From NCBI RefSeq assembly GCF_002913225.1, contig NZ_PPAW01000072.1:1-64000 (forward strand): a DNA stretch of 64,000 nt, given 5' to 3'. This stretch comes from Campylobacter concisus. GTDB lineage: Bacteria; Campylobacterota; Campylobacteria; Campylobacterales; Campylobacteraceae. A model generated the notes under the pieces. It was not told the origin of the DNA and ran no database searches. It saw only the letters and a list, made by a program, of their open reading frames with translations. Shown here piece after piece: positions 9,495 through 17,817 of the stretch. Position 1 is the stretch's first letter. The number at the start of each line of letters is the position of its first letter. Both the position numbers and the translations under genes were made by a program.

Positions 9495-10283
9495 ATGAAG
9501 TTAAGTTCATCTTTACTAAGCGTAGGTCTTGGAGTTTTGCTTCTAAGTGGTTGCGCAACTGGTAACAACAATAGCGTAACTGGCAGTGCTGCTGGCAGCA
9601 ACAACAAAAATGCTAACACAAAAATAGAAAAGTGTAGTAGCACTATTGGAACACTTGCGTTTTATGAAGACCAAAATTCAGACTGGTATTCATATTTAAC
9701 ACGCAACTACAAGCTAACATCAACTATTCCTGTTCTGCGCCTTCTTGCACAACAAACTGGTTGCTTTGTTATAGTTGAGCGTGGTGCTATGATGGATAAT
9801 ATGATGCAAGAGCGTGCGCTTGATAGATCAGGCGAACTACGTAGCGGTTCTGGCTTTGGCAAAGGCAAAATGGTGGCAGCTGATTATACTATTCGCCCTG
9901 AAATATTCTTTAGTAATGAAGATACAGGTGGTGCAGGTGGTCTTGTTGGAGCACTTTTTGGTAGTGTAGCGGGTGCTATAGCTGGTGGTTTTTCAACAAA
10001 AGAGACACAGACTACATTGGTTCTTATAGAAAATCGTTCAGGTGTTCAATTAGCAGCGGCCATTGGCTCAGCTTCTAGCACTGACTTCTTTGGCATGGGT
10101 GGCGGCGCTGGCGCTTCTCTTGGTGCTGGACTTGGCGCATATTCAAGAACACCTGAGGGAAAAACACTTGTAAATGCTTTCCTTGATTCAATGAATCAAT
10201 TAGTTATCGCTCTAAAAGACTACAAAGCGCAAACAGTAAAAGGTGGTCTTGGCAAAGGTGGAAGCCTAAAAGTAGGAGATTAA
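9495..10283 (+). CDS. CsgG/HfaB-family lipoprotein
   Basis: A 262-residue protein with a lipoprotein signal peptide: a hydrophobic stretch then LLLSGC, giving lipidated Cys20. Residues about 50-240 follow the CsgG/HfaB pattern: a conserved TSTIPVLRLLAQQTGCFVIVERG segment (split here: LRLLAQQTGC then FVIVERG), followed by DYTIRPEIFF, a Gly-rich stretch (about 155-165) and LVLIENRSGVQL. In curli systems CsgG forms the outer-membrane secretion pore; many relatives have unknown roles. No curli subunit gene is seen. The next gene starts two bases after this one stops, so the two probably act together. An AAGGAT ribosome site precedes the ATG. Confidence 0.7.
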   Translation: MKLSSSLLSVGLGVLLLSGCATGNNNSVTGSAAGSNNKNANTKIEKCSSTIGTLAFYEDQNSDWYSYLTRNYKLTSTIPVLRLLAQQTGCFVIVERGAMMDNMMQERALDRSGELRSGSGFGKGKMVAADYTIRPEIFFSNEDTGGAGGLVGALFGSVAGAIAGGFSTKETQTTLVLIENRSGVQLAAAIGSASSTDFFGMGGGAGASLGAGLGAYSRTPEGKTLVNAFLDSMNQLVIALKDYKAQTVKGGLGKGGSLKVGD

Positions 10284-10284
10284 T

Positions 10285-10707
10285 ATGAAATTTATAGCCA
10301 TTTTATTTTGTTCATTAACTTTTTTGTTTTCTATGAGTTACGAAAAAAAAGTTGAAGCTAGGCTTTGTGGTCTTATAAATCAAAGAGAAATGGCTAAAAT
10401 TTATGGCGACATAAGAAGTATTGATAGCTTTGATAAAAAAATAGAAAGCTATAAATTTCGCAACGGAATAGAAAAATTTGACGAGGATAGTTGTCGTGCA
10501 AATGGCTACTATCCTGTTGATCCAAACTATGCGCCATATTCGCCTAACTACCGCCCATACTATCAAAATGAGTACGAAAGATTTGATAGATTCCAGCGTG
10601 ATTACCGCGGAGGCTACTATAATGATGACGACTATGATGATGGTTTTGATCGTGGTTATAGACGTGGTTATAAGGATGCCAGAAGAGATTATAGGCTAGG
10701 TAGATAA
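10285..10707 (+). CDS. Small exported Tyr/Asp-rich protein of unknown function
   Basis: A 140-residue protein with a hydrophobic N-terminal signal sequence (IAILFCSLTFLF). The middle has two or three Cys and charged residues. The C-terminal 60 residues are rich in Tyr, Asp, Arg and Gly with an acidic run (NDDDYDDGFDRGY), probably flexible and surface or periplasmic. I recognise no family. The two-base spacing after the CsgG-like gene makes a functional pair likely. One could guess a secreted or anchored partner of that lipoprotein, but nothing in the sequence proves it. Confidence 0.65.
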   Translation: MKFIAILFCSLTFLFSMSYEKKVEARLCGLINQREMAKIYGDIRSIDSFDKKIESYKFRNGIEKFDEDSCRANGYYPVDPNYAPYSPNYRPYYQNEYERFDRFQRDYRGGYYNDDDYDDGFDRGYRRGYKDARRDYRLGR

Positions 10708-10720
10708 TCTTATCTAGCCT
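10693..10720 (+). terminator. Hairpin at the end of the CsgG-like operon
   Basis: TAGATAA (10701-10707) and TTATCTA (10710-10716) are perfect complements. An outer AGGC/GCCT pair extends the stem past a four-base bulge. The stop codon is inside the stem. There is no real T-run, so termination is uncertain. Confidence 0.35.
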
Positions 10721-10839
10721 TAACTTTCCTTAGCTCTATTTTCTAACAAAAAATTATTTTTACAAAATAACAAATCAAAAGCAATGCATATATCAAATTT
10801 TACTGCTATAAATAAGTTCAATACATTAAGTAAAAATTA

Positions 10840-11690
10840 CAAAACCTTTGGATATGGCAACATCCTAACTACCCAAATTTCTCTTTCGATAAAAGAGAGA
10901 TAGATATCATCATAAAAAAGCTAGAGCAAAATAACGAAATTTTAAAAGAGATAACAAGCAAGATCAGTAGAAACGATCTTTTAAAGGCGCAAATTAGCGC
11001 ACTTGAAGATGAAATAATAAGCTCATCTCTCATAGAGGGCGAGAGACTTAATAGATCAAGCATTCGCTCATCGGAAAAAAGAGACTAGATGAAAAATTTG
11101 ACTGGTTAGCTGACACTTATGCGACTAGACATAGCAATAATCTAGTCTCGCTAATGTTTGATGCAAATTTAAACAAAGCTCCTATGAACTTCGAGCAGCT
11201 ACATGGCTGGCACAATGCCTTGTTTGAATATAGCCAAAGCAAAGCTTACAAGATAAAAAGAGCTAAATTTAGAGATGATGAGATGAGCGTCGTCTCAACT
11301 CCTTCAAAAAATGTGCAAATCCACTATGAAGCCTTGCTAGCAGAGCGTGTAGAGGATGAAATTTTTAAAATTTTATCAATAAAAGCTCCGAAAACGCCTA
11401 TGTAAAAAGTGCCTTAGCACACCTTTGGTTTGTGATCATCCATCCTTATGATTGACGGCAACGGACGCATGGCAAGGGCTTTGGCACACTACTGCTTGGC
11501 TAGTGAAAGCATTGAGCCGTTTTCTATCTCGAGCATTATTTACGCAAATAAAAAAGGTTATTATGAAATTTTAGAGCAGATAACAAAGCTTAACAATAAC
11601 CAAAATTTTGATTTTACGACGTGGATAGTGTGGTATTTAGAAACAGCAAATAGCTCCATAAAAGAGGCTATAAATTTAGTAAATGAGTAA
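10840..11690 (+). pseudogene. Broken Fic-family (AMPylator-type) gene
   Basis: Plus-strand frames together encode a Fic protein with the N-terminal domain found in many stand-alone Fic proteins (WIWQHPNYPNFSFD, about 10849-10890), the SSLIEGERLN inhibitory-type motif at about 11024-11053, and the Fic core up to 11690. It is interrupted at least three times: a shift near 11080, another near 11385 (with some residues apparently lost), and a one-base insertion at about 11453. The last falls inside the catalytic motif: HPYD then DGNGRMAR need an extra T removed to be in frame. There is also no in-frame ATG or GTG start upstream of the WQHP segment. Intact relatives transfer AMP to target proteins. 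This copy cannot make the full enzyme. Confidence 0.88.
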
Positions 11691-11726
11691 AATTATCCAA
11701 AAACAAATTTAAGAGCCAAAAAGCCC

Positions 11727-12221
11727 TTAAATTTCGTTTTTGTTTAGTATCTTTACGAGCTGTTCTTTGATCTCATCATCAAATTCGCTAACACTTATCA
11801 CGCCCCTGCTCTCGCACATCTTAGCGTCATTTACCTCGCAGTAGCCGCTTAGCGCATTTTTATATCCGCCCCTTATGCAGGCCTCTCTGTCCTCTAAAAA
11901 CCCAGCCCCACCAAGGATGAGCACGCCAAGGTCAAAGCCGATCTTAAATTTCGCGCTCGCCGAGCTTTTTATCCAGCTTAAAAATATCTCATCATATCTT
12001 AGCCCAAGCGCCCCAATGCCATCTGGCACGACCAAGATATCCACGCCATAAAGGCTTTCAGCGTAAATTTCAGGATGAAGTCTAATGCCAAATTCATCGA
12101 CTATCTCAGGCTTTAGGGCGTAGGTTTTGATGTTAAAACCTTCAAATTTATGCAAAAAATCATAAATTTTGGCAAAGCTTAACAAATTTATCTTGTCAAA
12201 CATCAAAATGCCAACTTTCAT
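11727..12221 (-). CDS. DJ-1/PfpI-family protein lacking the usual cysteine
   Basis: A 164-residue single-domain protein with the DJ-1/PfpI (class I amidotransferase-like) fold pattern: MKVGILMFD start, DILVVPDGIGALGLR at about 63-77, and a nucleophile-elbow region at about 95-112. There the usual VCTGA is FDLGV, so the catalytic Cys is missing, while the following AGFLEDREA keeps the family shape. Members range from chaperones and glyoxalases to regulators. It starts 11 bases after the dapD stop and probably shares its mRNA. Function unknown; loss of the Cys suggests a non-catalytic role. Confidence 0.7.
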   Translation of the reverse strand: MKVGILMFDKINLLSFAKIYDFLHKFEGFNIKTYALKPEIVDEFGIRLHPEIYAESLYGVDILVVPDGIGALGLRYDEIFLSWIKSSASAKFKIGFDLGVLILGGAGFLEDREACIRGGYKNALSGYCEVNDAKMCESRGVISVSEFDDEIKEQLVKILNKNEI

Positions 12222-12232
12222 GTTAGCTCCTT

Positions 12233-13432
12233 TTAATGAAGTGCCTCATTTAGCTTGATCGCCCTTTTGATCGCACTCGCGGTGATCTGCCCTGTTTGGC
12301 TATTTTGCCTAAAATGAAGTCCTTTTAGTCCGCCAAGCTCAAGCGCTTTGTAAATTTCAGCCTCAAATTTAAACTCTGGATTTAGCTTAACTAGCTTTTC
12401 GCGCTCGCTTGCCGAGATATAGACCTTTGTGCCCTCAAGCACCGCTATGCCAGCATCCACGATGCAGTTATCACCAAGAGGCACGCCAGTGACTGAGTTT
12501 GCGCCGAGCAAGCAGTGTTTGCCGATGCTTACAGGGTTGCCGTTTGTGCCGCTTAGCACGCCAAGTATGCTAGCTCCGCCACCAACGTCACTGCCCTCGC
12601 CCACTACGACAGAGCTGCTGACCCTGCCCTCGACCATGACGCCACCAGTCGTACCTGCGTTAAAGTTGATGTAAGCAGCCCCTGGCATGACGACTGTGCC
12701 AGGATGCACAGCAGCACCCATGCGGACTTTGGCAGCGTCTAAAATTCTCGTGTTATCAGCTGGGATGATGTGACTTAAAAATCTTGGGAATTTATCCACG
12801 CTCACGATCGCTGGATACTCGCCAAACATTTTTAGAGAAATTTCATTTTCTCTTAGCCACTCAAGCTCGATCGGGATGTTTTGGCTAGTCCATGCGACAT
12901 TTGGTAACACCCCAAAGGCTCCATCAAGCACGATCGTCCTAGGTGCGACCTTGCCAAGTGATATCAAGTAGAGCTTGAGATAGACAGCCTCCACGCTAAG
13001 TGGCTTTGCGTCGTCGAACAAAAATACAAGCTTAAATTTATTCTCATTTAGCTCAAGATCGTCATCAAACGCCATCTTTACAGCGTGCAAATTCTCCACG
13101 TTTTTGTGTGATTTTATATCTTTTTCAAAGACGCTAAAGAGCTTACTGGCCTTTTTTGCTACCTTTGGCGTAAGCTCAGCCACGAACTCATGAGCGCTAA
13201 AATCAACCTCAACATCGCACTTTTGCAAGGCATAGATAAAGGCAGCTGCGCTTAAAAAGCTCTCTTTATAATTTACAACGGCATAACTTGCTTGCAAAAT
13301 TTTATCTGCATTTTTTTGTCCGCGATCGACTCTTGCGATGCCAAAAGCAACTGGATCTTTGTAACCATCTTTTTTTCTAAATTCTTCAAAAAATTCTTTA
13401 AATTCGTTTGCGTCTTTGAACTCTTTAGACAT
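12233..13432 (-). CDS. dapD: Tetrahydrodipicolinate N-succinyltransferase
   Basis: A 399-residue enzyme of the long DapD type seen in Campylobacterota. It transfers succinyl from succinyl-CoA to tetrahydrodipicolinate in lysine and meso-diaminopimelate synthesis. The C-terminal half shows the left-handed beta-helix hexapeptide pattern (ARVRMGAAVHPGTVVMPGA is the start of it, then VVVGEGSDVGGGASILGVL). The N-terminal about 200 residues are the family-specific extension. An AAGGAG ribosome site precedes the ATG. A TAGCCA/TGGCTA hairpin lies in the leader at 13461-13476. Confidence 0.93.
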   Translation of the reverse strand: MSKEFKDANEFKEFFEEFRKKDGYKDPVAFGIARVDRGQKNADKILQASYAVVNYKESFLSAAAFIYALQKCDVEVDFSAHEFVAELTPKVAKKASKLFSVFEKDIKSHKNVENLHAVKMAFDDDLELNENKFKLVFLFDDAKPLSVEAVYLKLYLISLGKVAPRTIVLDGAFGVLPNVAWTSQNIPIELEWLRENEISLKMFGEYPAIVSVDKFPRFLSHIIPADNTRILDAAKVRMGAAVHPGTVVMPGAAYINFNAGTTGGVMVEGRVSSSVVVGEGSDVGGGASILGVLSGTNGNPVSIGKHCLLGANSVTGVPLGDNCIVDAGIAVLEGTKVYISASEREKLVKLNPEFKFEAEIYKALELGGLKGLHFRQNSQTGQITASAIKRAIKLNEALH

Positions 13433-13460
13433 CTATTCTCCTTTAAATTTTTTCTTAGTC

Positions 13461-13476
13461 TAGCCAAAAATGGCTA
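13461..13476 (-). promoter_or_regulatory. Hairpin in the dapD leader
   Basis: TAGCCA (13461-13466) and TGGCTA (13471-13476) are perfect complements around AAAA, about 29 bases upstream of the dapD start. It could be an operator or an RNA hairpin. There is no convergent gene for it to terminate, and no riboswitch core is visible. Confidence 0.3.
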
Positions 13477-13523
13477 AAAATTTTATGATTTTAAAGCATT
13501 TGAGCTTTGATAAATTTATAAAT

Positions 13524-13545
13524 TATAATAATGATTAATATTATC
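13524..13545 (+). promoter_or_regulatory. Fur-box-like operator over a -10 element
   Basis: AATAATGATTAATATTATC at 13527-13545 matches the 19-base Fur box (GATAATGATAATCATTATC) at 15 positions and is an inverted repeat. It overlaps a TATAAT at 13524-13529 that would drive the YagU-like gene starting at 13593. The simplest reading is iron-dependent repression of that gene. dapD, which reads the other way, starts about 95 bases off and may or may not be affected. Confidence 0.55.
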
Positions 13546-13592
13546 ATAAAGAAAATAGAAACAAAATGGCACAAATTTTACAAGGAGAGAAA

Positions 13593-14189
13593 ATGTCAAA
13601 TTTAGCTACCAAACCAAAATTTGCTTTAGCTGCGCTGATCGGTTTAATCGCTGGCGTAGTTTCAGCTTTTGTTAAATGGGGCGCAGAAGTGCCACTTCCA
13701 CCAAGAAGCCCCATGGATATGTTTAACGCTGCTTGCAGACCAGAAAGTGCCATCAGAGCGGCTGATGCGATCGACTGCTCGAGAAATTTTCTAAATCCCC
13801 CTTATGTGTTTTTGAGAGATTATGTCGGTATCGCTGATCCAAATGCTGCTATCTACGAGTTTTCAGGGCATGCCTTTAACTATGTGATGCTAACGCATAT
13901 CATATTTTCAGTCGTTTTTGCTGTTGGCTACTGCCTCGTGGCTGAGAAATTTCCAAAGATCACGATGTGGCAAGGCGTGATGGCTGGTATCTTAGCAACT
14001 ATCGCAGTTCATGGCATCTCACTGCCGCTTCTTGGCCTCACTCCGCCACTTTGGACGCTTCCTTGGTATGAGTATATCTCTGAGCTTGTAGGTCACATGG
14101 TCTGGTTTTGGTCCATAGAGATCATCCGCCACGACCTAAGAGCTAGGATCACAAAAGAAAAAGATCCAAGCGACTGCTGCAATGCATAG
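13593..14189 (+). CDS. YagU-family inner-membrane protein
   Basis: About 198 residues when started at the ATG 13593, which has a strong AAGGAGAG ribosome site at 13582-13589; an earlier ATG at 13566 has none. The protein has about four hydrophobic segments (near residues 10-28, 95-120, 128-150 and 155-175). It carries the [13 protein letters not shown] motif after helix 1 and the [14 protein letters not shown] segment near the end, which are typical of the YagU (DUF1440) family. YagU is linked to acid survival in E. coli. The Fur-like site upstream suggests iron control. The C-terminus has a Cys pair (DCCNA). Confidence 0.82.
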   Translation: MSNLATKPKFALAALIGLIAGVVSAFVKWGAEVPLPPRSPMDMFNAACRPESAIRAADAIDCSRNFLNPPYVFLRDYVGIADPNAAIYEFSGHAFNYVMLTHIIFSVVFAVGYCLVAEKFPKITMWQGVMAGILATIAVHGISLPLLGLTPPLWTLPWYEYISELVGHMVWFWSIEIIRHDLRARITKEKDPSDCCNA

Positions 14190-14194
14190 CTTGT

Positions 14195-14237
14195 AAATTT
14201 TGCTGTTTTGGGCGCAAAACCTAAGACAGCAAAATTT
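14195..14237. repeat. Long hairpin, copy 1 (probable bidirectional terminator)
   Basis: AAATTTTGCTGTTTTGGG pairs with CCTAAGACAGCAAAATTT over 18 positions (two are G-T wobbles) around the loop CGCAAAA. It lies between the convergent ends of the YagU-like gene and the gene at 14363-14815 and can end transcripts from both sides. A close copy with the same loop is at 14949-14989. Confidence 0.7.
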
Positions 14238-14301
14238 AATCATTTAAAAACTCTAGCGTCTCTTGATCGCAGCCAATACCTAAAAGCAAAATTTTCATCA
14301 T
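14236..14301 (-). CDS. Possible 21-residue small protein
   Basis: A minus-strand reading frame from ATG 14301 to TAA 14236 encodes MMKILLLGIGCDQETLEFLND. It starts 62 bases after the stop of the gene at 14363-14815 and ends at the hairpin repeat. No convincing ribosome site precedes it. It could be a remnant of a larger gene or chance. Confidence 0.15.
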   Translation of the reverse strand: MMKILLLGIGCDQETLEFLND

Positions 14302-14362
14302 TTTTTGCAAGGCTTGAAAATCTTAACTAGCTTTTAATGCATAAATTTAAAAATTTAAACGT

Positions 14363-14815
14363 TTAGCACTCCTCACTAAGCTCTAAATTTTCTAAACAAA
14401 GCGGCTTTTCACCCTCAAAGATCACCCCTATACCATAAGGCTCACAGATATCAAGCGCACCCTCGGCAAAGCTCATTAACCACTGCTTATCACGCGCATA
14501 AAAAGTACATTGCGGCGAGCCAAAGGGCAGGTCACAAACTGGCACGTCAAGCAAGCTAAGCTCATCATCACTCAAACAATGCTCTCGCCTAAGCTCATCT
14601 TTTAAAAAGACAAGCGCCTCTTTTATGTGTTGGTCGATATTCTTGGCAATTCGCTCTGCTAGCAAAATAGTCTCATCGTCTGCGCCAGTCTCGTCTTTAC
14701 AGACAAGGCAAAACGGCACTTCTCCAAAGCTCTCGCTTTTTAGCTTCAGCTGCGCGTACCAAATAAAACCATCATCTACCGCGACTTTTTCAAGCTCGCC
14801 AAATTTCAAAGTCAT
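14363..14815 (-). CDS. Conserved-looking protein of unknown function
   Basis: A 150-residue acidic, probably cytosolic protein with no signal peptide or membrane segment. It begins MTLKFGELEKV and has six Cys. The mix of FIWYAQLKL, a central helical stretch with DQHIKEALVFLKDEL and a GIGVIFEGEKP strand near the end suggests a small alpha/beta domain. I do not recognise the family. It is flanked on both sides by the two copies of the long hairpin, so it is a single-gene unit that reads towards the YagU-like gene. Confidence 0.65.
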   Translation of the reverse strand: MTLKFGELEKVAVDDGFIWYAQLKLKSESFGEVPFCLVCKDETGADDETILLAERIAKNIDQHIKEALVFLKDELRREHCLSDDELSLLDVPVCDLPFGSPQCTFYARDKQWLMSFAEGALDICEPYGIGVIFEGEKPLCLENLELSEEC

Positions 14816-14948
14816 TTTTTATTCTCATTTTGTATTTTGTGATCTTGCTAGCCTCTTATTGCAAAAGGCTAAATTTTAAGTATGTTTGTCGTAGGCAAAA
14901 GGGCTCAAGCGCCCAACACTTGCGAGTTAGAGCTAAATACTACCTTTC

Positions 14949-14989
14949 AATTTGCTGTCTTAGGCGCAAAACCTAAAACAGCAACTAAA
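14949..14989. repeat. Long hairpin, copy 2 (probable terminator)
   Basis: TTGCTGTCTTAGG pairs with CCTAAAACAGCAA (one mismatch) around the loop CGCAAAA, the same loop as copy 1 at 14195-14237. It sits 14 bases past the stop of the gene at 15003-15692 and would end that transcript. Confidence 0.65.
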
Positions 14990-15002
14990 TTTAGCTCGCC
15001 GC

Positions 15003-15692
15003 TTAAAAGCAAAATTTCTCATCAGTGCCATTTTGCTTGCGCATAGCTTTAAAGTTAGCAAGATTGTCTTTGTCTAAAAAGTAATCTTTCTCTTTTTTAT
15101 TGCTGGCTTCAAGCTTTTCTATGCCTTTTGCAAGGGCTGCTTTTCTATCTTCGTGAGGCGAGCTAAATTCTGGCGAAAACATCGCTTCATAGGCGTTTTT
15201 CTTAGTCCATTCAAGTGCTTTATCAGCGATCTCTTGTTGCTTTTTGATATCGCAAAATGCATAAGGATTAACCACGTCGCCAACAAGCTTCATAAACGCC
15301 CCTATCGCAGCCACCACGTCAGCAAATTTCTCGCCCTCCATATCTATAACACCTCTTAGCAAGATCGCGCGATTTTTTGCCACGTAAAACCAAAATACCG
15401 CATCATCGCGAAGTCCAAGATCATAAGCGCGAGCTGAGAGAACAAAAAGAGTTATCGGACTAACTAACTGTGGAGCGTCCTGCACAATCTTTTCTGCCTT
15501 TTTAAACTCCTCTACTTTGCCACTTTTTAAAAGCTCATCTATCTTGTCATAGACCTTGACATATTCCACCTTGCCAGCATTTGCTGAGTAGTAAGGCGTG
15601 ACGTAGATGTCGATACTTCTTACTTTGCCGTCGTTTGCAAAGCCACATATCGCTGTAAAAAGTAGCATCGAAAGCAGTGATAAAATTTTCAT
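15003..15692 (-). CDS. Exported protein of unknown function, helical
   Basis: A 229-residue protein with a classical signal peptide (cleavage probably after GFA, about residue 19). The mature part is mainly helical, with segments rich in Ala, Lys and Glu, and an ARAYDLGLRDDAVFWFYVAKNRA segment (over two short pieces: ARAYDLGLRDDAV and FWFYVAKNRA) that looks like a TPR or Sel1-type helix pair. Two Cys (CDIKK and the penultimate FCF) could bond. It is probably periplasmic. I do not recognise the family. It stands alone, with hairpin copy 2 downstream and a lipoprotein gene upstream. Confidence 0.7.
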   Translation of the reverse strand: MKILSLLSMLLFTAICGFANDGKVRSIDIYVTPYYSANAGKVEYVKVYDKIDELLKSGKVEEFKKAEKIVQDAPQLVSPITLFVLSARAYDLGLRDDAVFWFYVAKNRAILLRGVIDMEGEKFADVVAAIGAFMKLVGDVVNPYAFCDIKKQQEIADKALEWTKKNAYEAMFSPEFSSPHEDRKAALAKGIEKLEASNKKEKDYFLDKDNLANFKAMRKQNGTDEKFCF

Positions 15693-15770
15693 TTTAGCTC
15701 CTTGTTAAATTTTTCTTTTTTTACTATCAAATTTATTAAAAAACTCGTATTTTTACATATCCTTATGAAT

Positions 15771-16178
15771 TTAATACGCCTTTATTAGTCGTAAATTTTT
15801 TAAATTTATACCGCCTAAAAATACTCCTCTTTCAGGCTCAACCCACTCTACGACTATATTGTCTAGATCATCATTTGGCTCGCAATACATTTTTGAGCAA
15901 TCATACTTTGCTACAAACTTATCACCAATGTTAAAATCCATCTGCGTAGAATTACTTGGTATGTGCAAAGTATATATTATTCTGTATTTTTCGCCCTCTT
16001 TTGTCTTTGCTGATGTCATCTTAATAAGAATGTCTTCATCATTATTAAATTTTGATCTATAGATACCATCTTTACCAATACCTGCTGCTTCAAATTTCAT
16101 CTCTTTGCTATAAAATGGATATAGTGCCGAGCAACCAGATAAAAGCAAAATCATAAAAAATAGTCCAACTGCTTTCAT
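15771..16178 (-). CDS. Small lipoprotein of unknown function
   Basis: A 135-residue protein with a lipobox (LLLSGC, Cys16). The mature part is mostly beta in character with one Cys pair (CSKMYC). It is likely anchored in a membrane facing the periplasm. No family is recognised. It lies 25 bases downstream of the DUF711-family gene, so it may be read through from that operon. Confidence 0.7.
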   Translation of the reverse strand: MKAVGLFFMILLLSGCSALYPFYSKEMKFEAAGIGKDGIYRSKFNNDEDILIKMTSAKTKEGEKYRIIYTLHIPSNSTQMDFNIGDKFVAKYDCSKMYCEPNDDLDNIVVEWVEPERGVFLGGINLKNLRLIKAY

Positions 16179-16203
16179 TTTATAACCATCCTTTTAGAAA
16201 CTT

Positions 16204-17541
16204 TTAGTTTTTAAAACTATGTATAGGCGCTGGAATTTGTCCGCCACGAGCGATGAAGTCAGCACTTGAGGCTTTATTTATCTTCATCACAGGCGCTCTT
16301 CCTAAAAGGCCACCAAACTCGATCATATCGCCCTCACGTCCAAGAGGTATGATACGAACGGCCGTTGTTTTTTGATTTATAACGCCGATAGCCGCCTCAT
16401 CAGCGATCATCGCAGCAATGCTTTGGCTTGGCGTATCTGCAGGTATAGCGATCATATCAAGTCCCACCGAGCATATCGCCGTCATCGCTTCAAGCTTTTC
16501 TAAATTTAGCGATCCCGCGCGCACCGCAGCTATCATGCCCTCATCTTCTGAGACTGGGATAAACGCACCGCTTAAGCCGCCTACTTGATTGCACGCCATG
16601 ACGCCACCTTTTTTGACCGCGTCATTTAGCAGAGCAAGTGCCGCAGTCGTGCCGTGCGTACCGACAGCCTCAAGCCCCATCTCCTCAAGCACGCGAGCTA
16701 CCGAGTCGCCCACAGCTGGCGTTGGAGCAAGAGAGAGATCAACGATACCAAATTTAACCCCAAGGCGCTCGCTCGCCATTTGACCAACGAGCTGACCGAT
16801 ACGAGTGATCTTAAATGCCGTCTTTTTCACAGTCTCAGCTACTACGTCAAAGCTCTCGCCACGCACCTTTTCAAGCGCTCTTTTTACGACACCTGGGCCT
16901 GAAACACCGACATTTATCACCACATCAGCCTCGCCCACACCGTGAAATGCACCAGCCATGAAAGGATTGTCCTCGACTGCGTTTGCAAAGACAACAAGCT
17001 TCGCACAGCCCATCTCTGATGCTGCCGCTGTCTCTTTTATGATGCGTCCCATGTCACGCACTGCGCTCATGTTTATGCCACTTTTTGTTGAGCCGACATT
17101 GACACTTGAGCACACTTTTGCGGTTTGTGCTAGAGCTTGTGGGATAGAATTTATCAAAATTTCATCGCCCTTTTGATAGCCCTTTTGCACTAGAGCCGAA
17201 AAACCACCTATAAAATCAATACCAACTTCAATAGCCGCCCTATCAAGAGTCTTTGCGATCATTACGTAGTCTTTTGCATCCGTTGCGGCGCCGATTATCG
17301 AGATGGGCGTCACGCTCACTCTTTTATTGACGATTGGTATGCCTAGTTCAGCGGAAATTTCGTTGCCCACTCTAACTAGGTCTTTGGCTTTAGTGGTGAT
17401 TTTTGCGTAAATTTTGTCGCAGGCTTTGCCCATGTCAGGATCGATACAGTCAAGCAAACTAATGCCCATCGTGATCGTTCTGATGTCAAAATTTTGCTCT
17501 TCGATCATCGAGATCGTTTCGGTTACGTTTTTGATATCCAT
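16204..17541 (-). CDS. DUF711/PFL-family (UPF0210) protein
   Basis: A 445-residue cytosolic protein of the UPF0210/DUF711 family, with typical segments [25 protein letters not shown], and [14 protein letters not shown], and the usual family length. The family is structurally related to pyruvate-formate-lyase-like barrels, but no reaction is established. The gene follows a small ACT-domain gene by nine bases. That pairing occurs in many bacteria and suggests that the ACT protein senses a ligand for this one. Confidence 0.88.
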   Translation of the reverse strand: MDIKNVTETISMIEEQNFDIRTITMGISLLDCIDPDMGKACDKIYAKITTKAKDLVRVGNEISAELGIPIVNKRVSVTPISIIGAATDAKDYVMIAKTLDRAAIEVGIDFIGGFSALVQKGYQKGDEILINSIPQALAQTAKVCSSVNVGSTKSGINMSAVRDMGRIIKETAAASEMGCAKLVVFANAVEDNPFMAGAFHGVGEADVVINVGVSGPGVVKRALEKVRGESFDVVAETVKKTAFKITRIGQLVGQMASERLGVKFGIVDLSLAPTPAVGDSVARVLEEMGLEAVGTHGTTAALALLNDAVKKGGVMACNQVGGLSGAFIPVSEDEGMIAAVRAGSLNLEKLEAMTAICSVGLDMIAIPADTPSQSIAAMIADEAAIGVINQKTTAVRIIPLGREGDMIEFGGLLGRAPVMKINKASSADFIARGGQIPAPIHSFKN

Positions 17542-17550
17542 CTTTTGTCC

Positions 17551-17817
17551 TTAAATTTTGTGCATAGCATCAAAAATGGCTGAGCTTTGGATATTTATCT
17601 TTACTTTTAGGCTCTCTCCAAGCTTATCTAGCTCCGCTCTTAAGGCCGTAAAGTCCTTATTTTCATCACTTGAAACCACCGCCATCATCGTGAAAAAGTC
17701 GCTTAAAATAGTCTGGCTTATATCGTCTATGTTTAGCCCTAGCTCGCTAAGCTTTGCTGAGACGCCAGCAACGATGCCAACTCTATCTTTTCCGACTACG
17801 GTTACGATCGCTTTCAT
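17551..17817 (-). CDS. Small ACT-domain protein (UPF0237 type)
   Basis: An 88-residue protein made of a single ACT domain: MKAIVTVVGKDRVGIVAGV at the start with the glycine turn, then the second strand around DISQTIL and FTMMAVV. ACT domains bind amino acids or similar small ligands. It lies nine bases upstream of the DUF711-family gene and is almost surely cotranscribed and functionally linked with it. Confidence 0.9.
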   Translation of the reverse strand: MKAIVTVVGKDRVGIVAGVSAKLSELGLNIDDISQTILSDFFTMMAVVSSDENKDFTALRAELDKLGESLKVKINIQSSAIFDAMHKI

